Assembly (NCBI RefSeq): GCF_009834025.1
Contig: NZ_CP047156.1
Location: forward strand, 1,054,001 to 1,118,000
Direction: 5' to 3'
From: Epidermidibacterium keratini
GTDB taxonomy: Bacteria > Actinomycetota > Actinomycetes > Mycobacteriales > Antricoccaceae
DNA: 64,000 bases
The notes beneath the pieces are model-generated. The model worked only from the letters and a program-made list of their open reading frames with translations. It searched no databases and was not told where the DNA came from. Made by a program: the position numbers and the translations under genes. This document shows positions 50,756 through 59,643 of this stretch, in pieces (position 1 is the stretch's first letter; every line of letters begins with the position of its first letter).

Positions 50756-51598
50756 TTATGTCGGGTTGGGCGGGGACGCCTCGGGTTTCGCTCCCCCGCC
50801 CAGCTCGACCGAACGATCTCGCGCCGCGGTCACCATCGCGGTGAACAGCTCCCGCGCGCCACGGTCTTCGAGTACGCCGATCCCAGCCGCGGTCGTGCCA
50901 CCTGGCGAGGTGACCTGCTCACGCAGCTGCACCGCATCACGCCCGGAGTCGCGCAGCATCGCCGCAGCGCCCACGGCAGTCTGCACGACCAGGGTGGCGG
51001 CGGCCTCGCGGTCAAGTCCCACGCTCTCGGCCGCGTCGACGAGCGCTTCGGCGAGATAGAAGAAGTACGCCGGACCGGTGCCCGAGACGGCGGTGACGGC
51101 GTCGAGCTTGGCCTCGTCGAGCTCGAGCACCTTGCCGGTCGTGGCCAGGATCGCGCGCGCATATCCAAGGTGGTGCTTGCTGGCGTTGGCACCGGCGGCG
51201 ATCACCGACATGCCCTCGCTGACCAGCGCCGGGGTGTTGGGCATGACGCGGACGACGGGGGTCTTGGCAAACACCGCCTCAAACCGGGAGGTGGGTACGC
51301 CGGCCGCGACCGACACGATCAGATCGTCCGCGCCGAGGCGTCCGGCGAGCTCACCCAGCACCTCGTCGACGACCTGCGGCTTGACCGCGATCACCACGAT
51401 CGAGGCGGCCTCGGCGAGCTCGGCGAGCGAGCAGGCGCGGATCCCGTAGGTCTCGACCAGGTACGCCGCGCGCTGCGGGTGCTTCTCGGCGACATACACG
51501 TCCTGCGGGTTCGTTGCTCCGCCGCGCACGATGCCGCTGATCAGCGCCTCGGCCATGTTGCCGCCGCCGACGAATCCGATCGTGTTTCCCTCAAGCAT
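50756..51598 (-). CDS. proC: Pyrroline-5-carboxylate reductase
   Basis: 280 residues. It makes proline from pyrroline-5-carboxylate with NAD(P)H. The Rossmann motif is IGFVGGGNMAEALI; VIAVKPQVVDEVL, RVMPNTPALVSEGM and the signature SGTGPAYFFYLAEALVDAA with SPGGTTAAGI are family hallmarks. ATG 51598. It follows the proline dehydrogenase gene by 26 bases on the same strand, so synthesis and breakdown of proline are neighbours. Confidence 0.94.
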   Translation of the reverse strand: MLEGNTIGFVGGGNMAEALISGIVRGGATNPQDVYVAEKHPQRAAYLVETYGIRACSLAELAEAASIVVIAVKPQVVDEVLGELAGRLGADDLIVSVAAGVPTSRFEAVFAKTPVVRVMPNTPALVSEGMSVIAAGANASKHHLGYARAILATTGKVLELDEAKLDAVTAVSGTGPAYFFYLAEALVDAAESVGLDREAAATLVVQTAVGAAAMLRDSGRDAVQLREQVTSPGGTTAAGIGVLEDRGARELFTAMVTAARDRSVELGGGAKPEASPPNPT

Positions 51599-51624
51599 GC
51601 GCTGCGTCCTCCGGTTCGCTGAGG

Positions 51625-52542
51625 CTAGGCCCGGGCGATCGCGCGGGCGAAGGTGAGCAGGTTGGCCGGGCGCTCGGCCATCCGCCGCATGAAGTAGCCA
51701 TACCACTGCTCGCCGTACGGCACCCGCACCCGAACCTGGTAGCCGGCCTCAACCAGACTCCGAGCCAACCCGGGAGCGACGCCGTACACCATCTGAAACT
51801 CGAAGTCCGATCGCGAGCGCCCATGCCAGGCAGCGCGCTCCTTGGCGATCGCGACGAGCCGCGGGTCGTGCGTGCCGATCACCGGCAGCCCATCGCCGGA
51901 CATCAGCAGGTTGAGACAGCGCACAAACGACAGGTCAATCTCGTGCCGCGACTCGTAGGCGACCGACTCCGGCTCCTCGTGAGTGCCCTTGACCAGCCGC
52001 ACTCGTGAACCAGGCTGCAGTACGCCGGCGATGTCACCCTCGGTGCGATGCAGGTAGGACTGCAGCGCGATACCGGTCTGCGGAAACCGCTCGCGCAGCG
52101 TCCGCACGATCGCCAGGGTGCGATCGACCTGCTGGTGGGTCTGCATCTCTAAGGTGACGAACGCGCCTACCTCGGCAGCGGCGCGGCAGACCTCGCCGGC
52201 GTTCTCCAGCGCGGCGGCGCGGTCGATCAGTAGCCCGGCCTCAAGCACCGACAGCGAGATCTCGCTGCCCTCGGCGAGGCCCTCGGTGGCAAGCGCACCG
52301 AGCAGGTCACGCAGTCGTTGCACCTCCTCGGCACCGCTGACGCGGTCGACGGCAGGGGCGCCCAGATAGTCAAAGGACAGCAGATGCCCGGCCTCGTGCA
52401 GCTTGCGCGCCTGCGTCAGCGCTCCGGAGACGGTGTCACCTGCGACAAACCGGCGCACGACTTCGCGGCTCAGCGGGGCACGGGTGACCACGTGCCGCAG
52501 CCGGTCGTTACCGGCGGCACCGAGCAGCATCGAACGCAACAT
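51625..52542 (-). CDS. Proline dehydrogenase (PutA-type, monofunctional)
   Basis: 305 residues, FAD-containing TIM barrel that oxidises proline to pyrroline-5-carboxylate and passes electrons to quinone. Motifs: TLEMQTHQQVDRTLAIV, ALQSYLHRTEGD, RLVKGTHEEPES, FEFQMVYGV and RVRVPYGEQWYGYFMRR. The lack of an aldehyde dehydrogenase domain is normal for actinobacteria. It shares a strand with proC and the TetR gene. Confidence 0.92.
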   Translation of the reverse strand: MLRSMLLGAAGNDRLRHVVTRAPLSREVVRRFVAGDTVSGALTQARKLHEAGHLLSFDYLGAPAVDRVSGAEEVQRLRDLLGALATEGLAEGSEISLSVLEAGLLIDRAAALENAGEVCRAAAEVGAFVTLEMQTHQQVDRTLAIVRTLRERFPQTGIALQSYLHRTEGDIAGVLQPGSRVRLVKGTHEEPESVAYESRHEIDLSFVRCLNLLMSGDGLPVIGTHDPRLVAIAKERAAWHGRSRSDFEFQMVYGVAPGLARSLVEAGYQVRVRVPYGEQWYGYFMRRMAERPANLLTFARAIARA

Positions 52543-52572
52543 GCTCCCAGGCTAGGCGAAAGCGTAGGTCGC

Positions 52573-53196
52573 TCAGTCGGCGACCGCGCGCATCGCATCC
52601 AACGCAACGGTGACGCAGCGCTGCGCGACCTCATTGGGGGTGAGAGGTCCGTCCCACGAGAACCACTGCCCGGTGGCGATACACATCATCACCACGCCGC
52701 GCACCGCCTCCTTGGGATAGGGGGTGGTGAAGGTGCCGTCCGCGATCGCGGCATCGACATCGGCCTGAATGCGCTCTTGCAATTCGGCACGCTGGCCGGT
52801 GATCGCGGCGCGGTTCTGCGGCGACAGCGCCCGCATCTCCGAACTGCCGAGCGCGGTCTGGGCCTGCCAGTACATGTGCGACAGGGCCAGCGTCTCGATC
52901 TGGTTGCAGAAGCGCGCCTTGGGGTCATCGCCGCCGTCGGCCCGCGCGGCCTCGTTGCGCGCCAGCAGGTCGCTCATCGAGGACTGCAGGATCGAGTAGA
53001 GCATCTCCTGCTTGCCAGCGTGGTGGTGGTAGATCCCGGCGACCGACAGCCCGGCGCGGCGCGCGATATCGCGGACCGTCGCTCCGTGGTAGCCGACCTC
53101 GTTGAAGGCGTTGATCGCGGCGCGCAGCACCGGGTCGAGCTCGGCGTCGGCGTACTCGCGCCACCATCCGCGCGTCGCCTGCGGTGCTTGCGTCAT
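52573..53196 (-). CDS. TetR family transcriptional regulator
   Basis: 207 residues. The helix-turn-helix is in AAINAFNEVGYHGATVRDIA, RRAGLSVAGIYHHHAGKQEML; the C-terminal ligand domain is all-helical. ATG 53196 has GGAGGTGG upstream. Its mRNA leader carries a 23-codon frame whose stop overlaps this start, and a 22-bp inverted repeat just upstream is probably its own operator. The neighbouring gene on the same strand is proline dehydrogenase; many relatives control fatty-acid or CoA-thioester metabolism. Ligand unknown. Confidence 0.9.
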   Translation of the reverse strand: MTQAPQATRGWWREYADAELDPVLRAAINAFNEVGYHGATVRDIARRAGLSVAGIYHHHAGKQEMLYSILQSSMSDLLARNEAARADGGDDPKARFCNQIETLALSHMYWQAQTALGSSEMRALSPQNRAAITGQRAELQERIQADVDAAIADGTFTTPYPKEAVRGVVMMCIATGQWFSWDGPLTPNEVAQRCVTVALDAMRAVAD

Positions 53197-53264
53197 GGTT
53201 GTTCCACCTCCGCGCGGACCCGCGTCCACTGCCCGTGCGTCATGCCCGCGAGATGGTCGCTCAT
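53193..53264 (-). CDS. Possible 23-residue leader peptide of the TetR gene
   Basis: ATG 53264 to a TGA that overlaps the TetR ATG (CCATGA), encoding MSDHLAGMTHGQWTRVRAEV plus EQP. No ribosome binding site precedes it; the candidate operator ends only seven bases upstream, so a leaderless transcript is plausible. Coupling may control TetR synthesis. Not proven. Confidence 0.35.
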   Translation of the reverse strand: MSDHLAGMTHGQWTRVRAEVEQP

Positions 53265-53271
53265 AAGGCTT

Positions 53272-53293
53272 ACCGTACGAACGCTCGGTCGGT
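53272..53293. promoter_or_regulatory. Candidate TetR-family operator
   Basis: ACCGTACGAAC/GCTCGGTCGGT: an 11+11 imperfect inverted repeat (8 of 11 positions match). The core resembles the ACCGANCGNTCGGT-type sites of TetR regulators of acyl-CoA metabolism. It lies 76 bases before the TetR start. Confidence 0.55.
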
Positions 53294-53303
53294 GCTGTCA
53301 ATC

Positions 53304-54092
53304 TCACGCGACCCGGGCGTGGCGGCGGACAAACGACAGGGCCTCGGCCAGGTCGCTCTCGCGCTGCTCGCGGGTGCGGCTTCGGGTGCTCACCTCGACG
53401 ATGATCGCACCGTCGAAGCCGGTCGCCGCCAGGTACTCCAGCACCGCATCGCACCGCTGGTCGCCGCGCCCGGGGACCAGGTGCTCGTCCGAGCCTTTGC
53501 CCGAGCCGTCGGCAATGTGCACGTGGCGCAGCCGATCGCCCATCTCGACGGCCAGCTGCAACGCATCGCTGCGTGAGACCGACGTGTGTGACGTGTCGAG
53601 CGTGAGGTGACGGTGCGGCTGCTCGGTGACATCCCAACCCGGGCGAAACGAGGAGATCGCGCGTCCCCCGACGTACACCGGAAACATGTTCTCCACCGCG
53701 ATCGCCACCTGCGACTCGTCCTCAAGCGCGCGTACTCCCCTGGCGAACTCGCGCGCGTAGCGTCGCTGCCACGCCAGCGGCGGATGGATCACAACGGTGT
53801 CGGCGCCGAGCAGCCGCGCGGCGCGCACCGAGCGCTGCAGCTTCGGCCCCGGTTCGGTCCCCCACACCCGCGCGGTCAGCAGCAGGCACGGAGCGTGCAC
53901 CGACAGGACGGGTACGCCGTACTTGTGGCTGAGCTCGCGCACTCGCTCCGGCTGCTGACTGACCGGGTCGGTCCACACCATCAGCTCAAGACCGTCATAA
54001 CCGAGGTCCGCGGCCAGTTCGAACGCCGACTCCAGCGGCTCGGGAAATACCGACGCCGAAGAGAGCCCGACGACCGGCCGATCGCCGCTCAT
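53304..54092 (-). CDS. Sugar phosphate isomerase/epimerase-like TIM barrel protein
   Basis: 262 residues, xylose isomerase-like TIM barrel. LGYDGLELMVWTDP, VLSVHAPCLLLTARVWG, VVIHPP, VENMFP and HLTLDTSHTS form the typical metal-binding strand ends; RHVHIADGSGKGSDEHLVPG closes the barrel. Equivalent to the conserved protein next to ppx in Mycobacterium. ATG 54092 overlaps the stop of the membrane protein gene (ATGA). Substrate unknown. Confidence 0.86.
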   Translation of the reverse strand: MSGDRPVVGLSSASVFPEPLESAFELAADLGYDGLELMVWTDPVSQQPERVRELSHKYGVPVLSVHAPCLLLTARVWGTEPGPKLQRSVRAARLLGADTVVIHPPLAWQRRYAREFARGVRALEDESQVAIAVENMFPVYVGGRAISSFRPGWDVTEQPHRHLTLDTSHTSVSRSDALQLAVEMGDRLRHVHIADGSGKGSDEHLVPGRGDQRCDAVLEYLAATGFDGAIIVEVSTRSRTREQRESDLAEALSFVRRHARVA

Positions 54093-54499
54093 CTGCTCAA
54101 CGCCCACGCTGCCGGCAGCGCCACGAGCAGCGCGAAGACGAAGACGACGAGCAGCAGCTGCCCCACCGGCATGCTCGGCGCTCCCCTGCGCATCCGCACG
54201 CCGAGCACAACGCCGATCGCCAGGCAGAGGCACAGCGGGGCGGCGATGGCGGCGGCGTACGGCGATGCCACCCACAGCAGTCGGAAGCCAAACGTCAACG
54301 CGGCGCCAAGCACGAGCACCAGCACCAGCTCAATGACGATCGACACCCAACTCGATCGCGCCGGCTCGGGCGGCTGCTCGGGCGGACGCTGCCGATGGTG
54401 GAGGGTCGGTGGTGGCGGTTCGGCGCCGGCCAGGATGTCGGCCACGCTGCGCCGCGACTCGTTGCCGTCTGGGGCCTCGTGTGCCGCGCGCTGCGCCAT
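54089..54499 (-). CDS. Membrane protein of the conserved ppx locus
   Basis: 136 residues. N-terminal half (about 1-48) is hydrophilic and Pro-rich; three hydrophobic segments follow (about 50-70, 75-97, 112-132). ATG 54499 with GGAGGGG upstream. It lies between ppx and the TIM-barrel gene in the same order as in Mycobacterium. Function unknown. Confidence 0.82.
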   Translation of the reverse strand: MAQRAAHEAPDGNESRRSVADILAGAEPPPPTLHHRQRPPEQPPEPARSSWVSIVIELVLVLVLGAALTFGFRLLWVASPYAAAIAAPLCLCLAIGVVLGVRMRRGAPSMPVGQLLLVVFVFALLVALPAAWALSR

Positions 54500-54510
54500 G
54501 CCCCTCCTTG

Positions 54511-55440
54511 CTATGCGCCGTCGAGTACGTCCAGACGGCGCAAGATCACACCTTCGCGCAGCGCCCACGGGCAGATCTCCAGCCGCTGCGCGTCGAGGTG
54601 ACGCATCGCCGACTCGGCCACGATGGCGCCGGCCAGCAACTGGTGAGCGCGAGTAGCGCTGACGCCCTCCAGGGTAGCCAGGTCCTTGCTCGACATGTGT
54701 GAGATGAAGCCGATCAGCTGACGCAAGCCAGGCAGGCTCAAGTCGCGCTGCACCCGGATCCCCTCCGACGACGGCGCGGCACCGGTCAGCCGGGCCAGTG
54801 ACCGGAACGTCTTGGAGGTGGCCGCGATGTGGTCTGCCGGGGTGCCGCGGAAGGGCACGATGGCCTCGGCGATCACCGCATCGACGTACTCGCGCAGCTT
54901 CTCGATCTCGGCCGGGCGAGCCGGGTCGCCAGCGAGCCACTCGCGGGTCAGCCGCCCGGCGCCGAGCGGGACCGATGCGCTGATCTGCGGCAGTTCGTCC
55001 ATGCCGGTGGCCATCTCCAGCGAGCCGCCGCCGATGTCGAGGGCGAGCAGCTGCCCGGCGCTCCAGCCATACCACCGGCGTACGGCGAGAAAGGTCAGGC
55101 GGGCTTCGTCGTCGCCGGACAGCACGCGCAGTGTCACCCCGGTCTTGCGCTCGACGCGCTCCAGGACGCCCTTGGAGTTCGTGGCGTCGCGGACCGCGCT
55201 GGTGGCAAAGGCCAGCAGCTCGTCGCAGCCTTGCTCCTTCGCCACCTCCGCGGCGTTGGTCACGGCGGTGACCAGCCGGCCCTCGCCGTCCTTCGTCAGC
55301 GCGCCGGTCTTGGTCAGCGACTCAGCAAGGCGCAGCTCGACCTTCTCTTTATGCATGGGAGTGGGGTGCGCGCCTCGATGTGCGTCTACGACCAGAAGGT
55401 GCACGGTGTTCGAGCCGACATCGAGAACGCCAAGACGCAT
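54511..55440 (-). CDS. ppx: Exopolyphosphatase/pppGpp phosphohydrolase family protein
   Basis: 309 residues of the ASKHA fold. Phosphate-binding loops: [15 protein letters not shown] at the start and [16 protein letters not shown] in the middle; [11 protein letters not shown] and [13 protein letters not shown] are family blocks. It hydrolyses polyphosphate or pppGpp; it is the short form without the C-terminal HD-like domain. ATG 55440. Nearness to senX3-regX3 and phoU fits a phosphate theme. Confidence 0.9.
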   Translation of the reverse strand: MRLGVLDVGSNTVHLLVVDAHRGAHPTPMHKEKVELRLAESLTKTGALTKDGEGRLVTAVTNAAEVAKEQGCDELLAFATSAVRDATNSKGVLERVERKTGVTLRVLSGDDEARLTFLAVRRWYGWSAGQLLALDIGGGSLEMATGMDELPQISASVPLGAGRLTREWLAGDPARPAEIEKLREYVDAVIAEAIVPFRGTPADHIAATSKTFRSLARLTGAAPSSEGIRVQRDLSLPGLRQLIGFISHMSSKDLATLEGVSATRAHQLLAGAIVAESAMRHLDAQRLEICPWALREGVILRRLDVLDGA

Positions 55441-55502
55441 GGCGCATACGCTAGCCGACGCCAGGCACCGCCTTGCCAGCACCGACGCGTAACCTGTGGC
55501 GA

Positions 55503-56312
55503 ATGGCGAACGAGCACCCTGACGCTCCGCGTGGCGGCGATCAAGTGGACGAAGTCGGACTGGATTTTGCCCGCGAATGGATCGAGTTCTTCGACCCCGA
55601 CAACCCCGAGCACCTGATTCGCGCGGACCTCACCTGGCTCACGTCGCGCTGGACGTGCATCTTCGCCGCCGGCTGTCACGGCATCATCGCCGGCCGCGCC
55701 GACCAAGGATGCTGCAACCACGGCGCGTACTTCAGCGATGACGACGACCGCAAGCGCGTAAAGCGCTACGTCGCACTGCTCACCCCGGACAACTGGGCCA
55801 ACCACCCCGGACGTGCGGTGCGCAAGTCGGACTGGATCGAGACCGACGAGCTCGAGGGCGAGCAGCGCCCCAAGACCAAGACCGTCGATGGTGTCTGCGT
55901 ATTCCATAACCCGCTCGGCTCGGAGGCCGGCTACGGCTGCGCACTGCACAACCTCGCCGGCACGCTCGGCAAGCACCCGCTGGAGACGAAACCGGACGTG
56001 TGCTGGCAGCTGCCGGTCCGGCGTACTCAGGAGTGGATCACCCGTCCCGACGACTCGCAGATCCTGCTCAGCACGATCGAGGAGTACGACCGGCGCGGCT
56101 GGGGTGAAGGCGGCCTTGACCTCGACTGGTACTGCACCAGCTCCCCGGAGGCGCACGTCGGCGCCGAACCGCTCTATCTGACCTACGGCCCGGAGCTCAC
56201 CGAGCTGCTCGGCGAGGCGGCGTACCGCCAGCTCGTCGAGTACGCCGAAGCCCGACTGGATGCCGGGCTCATCGCCGAACACCCCGCGACCTCCGCCTCC
56301 GAGGACCGCTAG
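55503..56312 (+). CDS. Conserved actinobacterial cysteine-rich protein (Rv0495c-like)
   Basis: 269 residues. No known catalytic domain, but conserved cysteines and histidines in [31 protein letters not shown] and GYGCALH suggest a zinc or iron site, loosely like YkgJ-type zinc proteins. In Mycobacterium the equivalent gene (Rv0495c, as I recall it) also lies next to ppx and senX3-regX3. ATG 55503. It is divergent from ppx with a 62-base gap. Function unknown. Confidence 0.82.
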   Translation: MANEHPDAPRGGDQVDEVGLDFAREWIEFFDPDNPEHLIRADLTWLTSRWTCIFAAGCHGIIAGRADQGCCNHGAYFSDDDDRKRVKRYVALLTPDNWANHPGRAVRKSDWIETDELEGEQRPKTKTVDGVCVFHNPLGSEAGYGCALHNLAGTLGKHPLETKPDVCWQLPVRRTQEWITRPDDSQILLSTIEEYDRRGWGEGGLDLDWYCTSSPEAHVGAEPLYLTYGPELTELLGEAAYRQLVEYAEARLDAGLIAEHPATSASEDR

Positions 56313-56408
56313 GTCGACGCGCGGGCCGCCCACGCCTGTGGATAACTCGATCGCCCCTCCTCCGGGCGCGCGACGATAGAGCGAGAGATCACCACGGGGA
56401 GGATGCAG

Positions 56409-56711
56409 ATGGGCACGGTCAGCTTTGACATCGGGGCGCTCACCGGCGCGGCCGGACAGTACGACGAAGCGGGAGCGCAAGCCGCGAGCGCCGGGCAGCA
56501 GCTCGGGTCGGCAGCAGTCAGCGGGAGCGCCTTCGGCTCGCAAACAGCCGGGGGTGCGCTCGCGAGCGCGCTGAGCGCGTTCGGTCAGCAACACGCAAGC
56601 GGCGCCGCCAAGATCGCCGAGGCTCAGGCGATCTTCGCCGGACGGCTGCGTGGCGCGGCGGCGATCGGCGAGCAGTCGATCGACCTCACCAGCGAGGCGG
56701 CCGCGACCTAG
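56409..56711 (+). CDS. Small Ala/Gly-rich helical protein, possibly an ESX-type substrate
   Basis: 100 residues, no Cys or Trp, rich in Ala, Gly, Ser and Gln, predicted helical (TAGGALASALSAFGQQHASG, KIAEAQAIFAGRL). The size and composition resemble WXG100/EspC-like type VII secretion targets, but no WxG motif and no secretion genes are seen here. ATG 56409 lies seven bases after GGGGAGG; ATG 56403 is too close. A perfect DnaA-box sequence (TTATCCACA on the minus strand, 56338-56346) lies upstream. It converges on regX3. Confidence 0.6.
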   Translation: MGTVSFDIGALTGAAGQYDEAGAQAASAGQQLGSAAVSGSAFGSQTAGGALASALSAFGQQHASGAAKIAEAQAIFAGRLRGAAAIGEQSIDLTSEAAAT

Positions 56712-56746
56712 TCCCGACCTGCGGCAGGTGCGGCGGGGGAACGCTT

Positions 56747-57427
56747 CTAGCCGTCGAACTTGTAGCCGAGTCCGCGCACGGTCAACACGAACTGCGGGTT
56801 GGCCGGGTCCGGCTCGATCTTGGCGCGTAGCCGCTTGATGTGTACGTCGAGGGTCTTGGTGTCACCGACGTAGTCGGCGCCCCAGATGCGGTCGATCAGC
56901 TGTCCGCGCGTCAGCACACGGCCGGCGTTGCGCAGCAGCAGCTCCAAAAGATCGAATTCTTTCAATGGCATCGGGACAACATCGCCATCGATCGATACAA
57001 CGTGACGGTCGACGTCCATCCGGACCCGTCCGGACTCCAACGTGCCGATGCCGACGTCCTCGCTTTCCGACCCGCGGCGCAGTACGGCGCGAATGCGAGC
57101 GATCAGCTCGCGCGCCGAGTACGGCTTGGTGACGTAGTCATCGGCGCCGAGCTCCAGCCCGACGACCTTGTCGATCTCGGAGTCCTTGGCCGTCAGCATG
57201 ATGATCGGCACGCTGGAGCGGCTCCGCAGCTGCCGGCACACTTCGGTGCCAGACAACCCCGGCAACATCAGGTCGAGCAGCACGATATCGGCGCCCGTGC
57301 GGTCGAACTCGGCGAGCGCGTCGGGCCCGGTCGCGGCAATGGCGACCTCGAAGCCCTCCTTGCGCAGCATGTAGGAGAGGGCGTCGGAAAACGACTCTTC
57401 GTCTTCGACGACAAGTACTCGTGACAC
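56747..57427 (-). CDS. regX3: Response regulator RegX3 (PhoP type)
   Basis: 226 residues. Receiver domain with the phosphorylation site Asp52 (VLLDLMLPGLSG), the Lys in DYVTKPYSARELIARIRAVL, and an OmpR-type winged helix (GDTKTLDVHIKRLRAKIEPD, TVRGLGYKF). It controls phosphate-starvation genes with SenX3. GTG 57427. It follows senX3 by 48 bases on the same strand; the usual order in Mycobacterium is the same. Confidence 0.94.
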   Translation of the reverse strand: MSRVLVVEDEESFSDALSYMLRKEGFEVAIAATGPDALAEFDRTGADIVLLDLMLPGLSGTEVCRQLRSRSSVPIIMLTAKDSEIDKVVGLELGADDYVTKPYSARELIARIRAVLRRGSESEDVGIGTLESGRVRMDVDRHVVSIDGDVVPMPLKEFDLLELLLRNAGRVLTRGQLIDRIWGADYVGDTKTLDVHIKRLRAKIEPDPANPQFVLTVRGLGYKFDG

Positions 57428-57475
57428 GGGCGTGTGGGTCCTTTCGCGGGGTTCTGAAAGCCAGTGAGCGTGGTG

Positions 57476-58693
57476 CTAGCTCACGTCGTTCTCGGCAAGC
57501 GCGGTGTCGCTGACGGTCGAGTGATCAGTCAGCGCCTCGGCAGTGGGCAGGTCGGTGCGGATCGTCTGCGGCGCCTGCAGCGGGATGCTCAAGGTGAAGG
57601 TGGAGCCCTCACCCTCTTTGCTCCAGACTCGTACGTTGCCGCCATGGTTGGTCGCGATGTGCTTCACGATCGCCAGCCCGAGGCCGGTGCCGCCGGTCTG
57701 GCGCGAGCGGGCCTTATCGACCCGGTAGAACCGCTCGAAGATCCGCTCGATATCGCGTTTGGCGATTCCGATGCCCTGGTCCTTGACGACCACCTGGGCG
57801 TTGACGCCGCGGCGCTCGTAGGTGACCGCGACGGTGGTGTGGTCGGGGCTGTAGGAAACGGCGTTGGACAGCAGGTTGGTGATGGCCATGATCAGATGGG
57901 CCTCCACCCCGGTGATCTGCAGGTCATCATCGCCGCTGAGCACGATGGTGATGTCTTTGGCGGCGGCCGCGAGCCGGGTCCGGTCGGCGCTCTCGTGTAC
58001 GACGGAGGCCAGCGCGAGCGGCTGCGCGGGCGGGCTCGGCTCGCCGCCCTGCAGCCGCGACAGGTCGATGAGCTCGCGCACCAGCGCGCTCAGTCGCTTG
58101 CTCTCCTTCTGCATGCTGAGCGCAAACCGGCGTACCGCGACCTGGTCGTCGGCCGCGCCCTCGATCGCCTCGCCCAGCAGGGTAATCGCCCCGACGGGGG
58201 TCTTGAGCTCGTGACTGACGTTGGCGACGAAGTCACGGCGTACGGCCTCGACGCGGTAGGCCTCGGTGACGTCGACGAGCACCAGCCCGACCCTGCGGTC
58301 CGACAGCGCGAACGCGTGTGCGCGGACGATGACGCCGATGGGGCGCCCCGGGCCGGCTGGCAGCGTGACGTCGTGGGTGACCTCGGCATCGAGGCTCGCC
58401 TGCCGGGCGAGCTCCAACAGGCGGCGCACCAGCACCCGCTCTTCGCGCACCAACCCGAGCGAGCGGGCGGCCTGGTTGGCCAGCAGCACGCGGTTGGCCG
58501 AGTCCAAGATGATCGTCGCCGGGCCCATGACCGAGATCAGCTCGAAGGCGATCGCGGCGCGGCGCCGCTCGGCTTCACCGTCATCGGGACGCTGGTGGGA
58601 GGTCGGCGTACTCCGGCGACCGCCGACGGCAAGACCGATCGCGAAGGCGATAACCGCCGACACGACCAGTACGACGACGGTCCAGAAGGGCAT
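57476..58693 (-). CDS. senX3: Sensor histidine kinase SenX3 (PhoR type)
   Basis: 405 residues. One or two N-terminal membrane segments (about 3-24), a PAS-like domain (about 50-145), the H-box FVANVSHELKTPVGAI with His161, and ATPase motifs VKDQGIGIAKRDIERIFERF and GTGLGLAIVKHI. It phosphorylates RegX3; PhoU-type proteins link it to phosphate transport. ATG 58693 starts the first membrane segment. It is divergent from phoU with a candidate PHO box between. Confidence 0.93.
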   Translation of the reverse strand: MPFWTVVVLVVSAVIAFAIGLAVGGRRSTPTSHQRPDDGEAERRRAAIAFELISVMGPATIILDSANRVLLANQAARSLGLVREERVLVRRLLELARQASLDAEVTHDVTLPAGPGRPIGVIVRAHAFALSDRRVGLVLVDVTEAYRVEAVRRDFVANVSHELKTPVGAITLLGEAIEGAADDQVAVRRFALSMQKESKRLSALVRELIDLSRLQGGEPSPPAQPLALASVVHESADRTRLAAAAKDITIVLSGDDDLQITGVEAHLIMAITNLLSNAVSYSPDHTTVAVTYERRGVNAQVVVKDQGIGIAKRDIERIFERFYRVDKARSRQTGGTGLGLAIVKHIATNHGGNVRVWSKEGEGSTFTLSIPLQAPQTIRTDLPTAEALTDHSTVSDTALAENDVS

Positions 58694-58777
58694 AAGGTTG
58701 ATGCTAGGAGAAGATCGGTGGTCCTCACACTGCACGGGGCGTGTCCAGACTGCACATCACACCCCGCGGGGACGACT

Positions 58778-58806
58778 GTTCACCTGGCCGACGCGCGCTG
58801 TTCATC
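58778..58806. promoter_or_regulatory. Candidate PHO box between senX3 and phoU
   Basis: GTTCACC (58778) and GTTCATC (58800) lie 22 bases apart, that is two units of the 11-base direct-repeat pattern bound by PhoP/RegX3 (consensus GTTCACC); the middle unit is poor. In Streptomyces the phoU-phoRP intergenic region carries such a box. The 240-base gap also has TAGTCT (near 58831), possibly a -10 for phoU. Confidence 0.55.
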
Positions 58807-58933
58807 CCGTGCACCGTGCCCGGCGAATAGTAGTCTCTAAGGTTGGCCTTCGGCCTCGGTGTGCAGATCGGCGTACCGAGGACGTCACCGTGCAAGTGCG
58901 GTAGCCCCGCAAACCGGCAGGAGTCACTAGAGC

Positions 58934-59629
58934 ATGCGCGATTCATTCCAGGACGACCTCGATCAGGTCGGCAACCAGCTCGTCGACATGTCCAACCTGG
59001 CCGCGTCGGCGATGTCTCGTGCCACCGCCGCGCTGCTGGACGGCGATATCCAGCAGGCCGAGAGCGTGATCGCCGGCGACGCCGAGATCGACCGCATCGC
59101 CCAGGACATCGAAGACCACGCCTTTAACCTGCTCGCACTGCAGCAGCCGGTCGCGACCGATCTGCGCATCGTCGTCACGGCGCTGCACATGTCGATGGAT
59201 CTCGAGCGCATGGGCGATCTTGCCGCCCACATTGCGAAGGTCGCGCGGCTGCGCTACCCCGCCAAGGCCGTGCCGGACCCGATCCGGCCGCTGTTTGCCG
59301 AGATGGCTCGCATCGCCGAGGACATCGTCGCCAAGGCCGGCACCACGATCGCCGCGCACGACGCCGACCGGGCCCGTGAGCTCGAGGTCGACGACGACGC
59401 GATGGATGCCAAGCACCGCGAGCTGTTTCGTGAGCTACTGAGCGATCGCTGGTCGCACGGCGTCGAGTCGGCCGTCGACGTGACGCTGCTGGGCCGCTAC
59501 TACGAGCGCTTCGCTGATCACGCGGTCGCGGTCGCGCGCCGCGTGATCTACCTGGTCACCGGTGAGTACGACCGGCTCGCCAACCGCAGCCCGCGTCACG
59601 ACCTGCCCGCGACCACGCCCGGCGAATAG
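58934..59629 (+). CDS. phoU: Phosphate signalling complex protein PhoU
   Basis: 231 residues, two three-helix PhoU repeats. RDSFQDDLDQVGNQLVDMSN, IEDHAFNLLALQQPVATDLR, LERMGDLAAHIAKVARLRYP and YYERFADHAVAVARRVIYLV are the classic blocks with metal-binding E/DxxxD clusters. It inhibits the sensor kinase when phosphate is plentiful. ATG 58934. Placement next to senX3 is the Streptomyces arrangement; in Mycobacterium the phoU homologues are elsewhere. Confidence 0.94.
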   Translation: MRDSFQDDLDQVGNQLVDMSNLAASAMSRATAALLDGDIQQAESVIAGDAEIDRIAQDIEDHAFNLLALQQPVATDLRIVVTALHMSMDLERMGDLAAHIAKVARLRYPAKAVPDPIRPLFAEMARIAEDIVAKAGTTIAAHDADRARELEVDDDAMDAKHRELFRELLSDRWSHGVESAVDVTLLGRYYERFADHAVAVARRVIYLVTGEYDRLANRSPRHDLPATTPGE

Positions 59630-59643
59630 CCCGGACGTCGCCG

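Noticed and set aside
56717-56729. ACCTGCGGCAGGT palindrome after the small Ala/Gly-rich gene
   Set aside because: It matches the rim of hairpin family 1 but has no second arm, so it is not counted as a copy.
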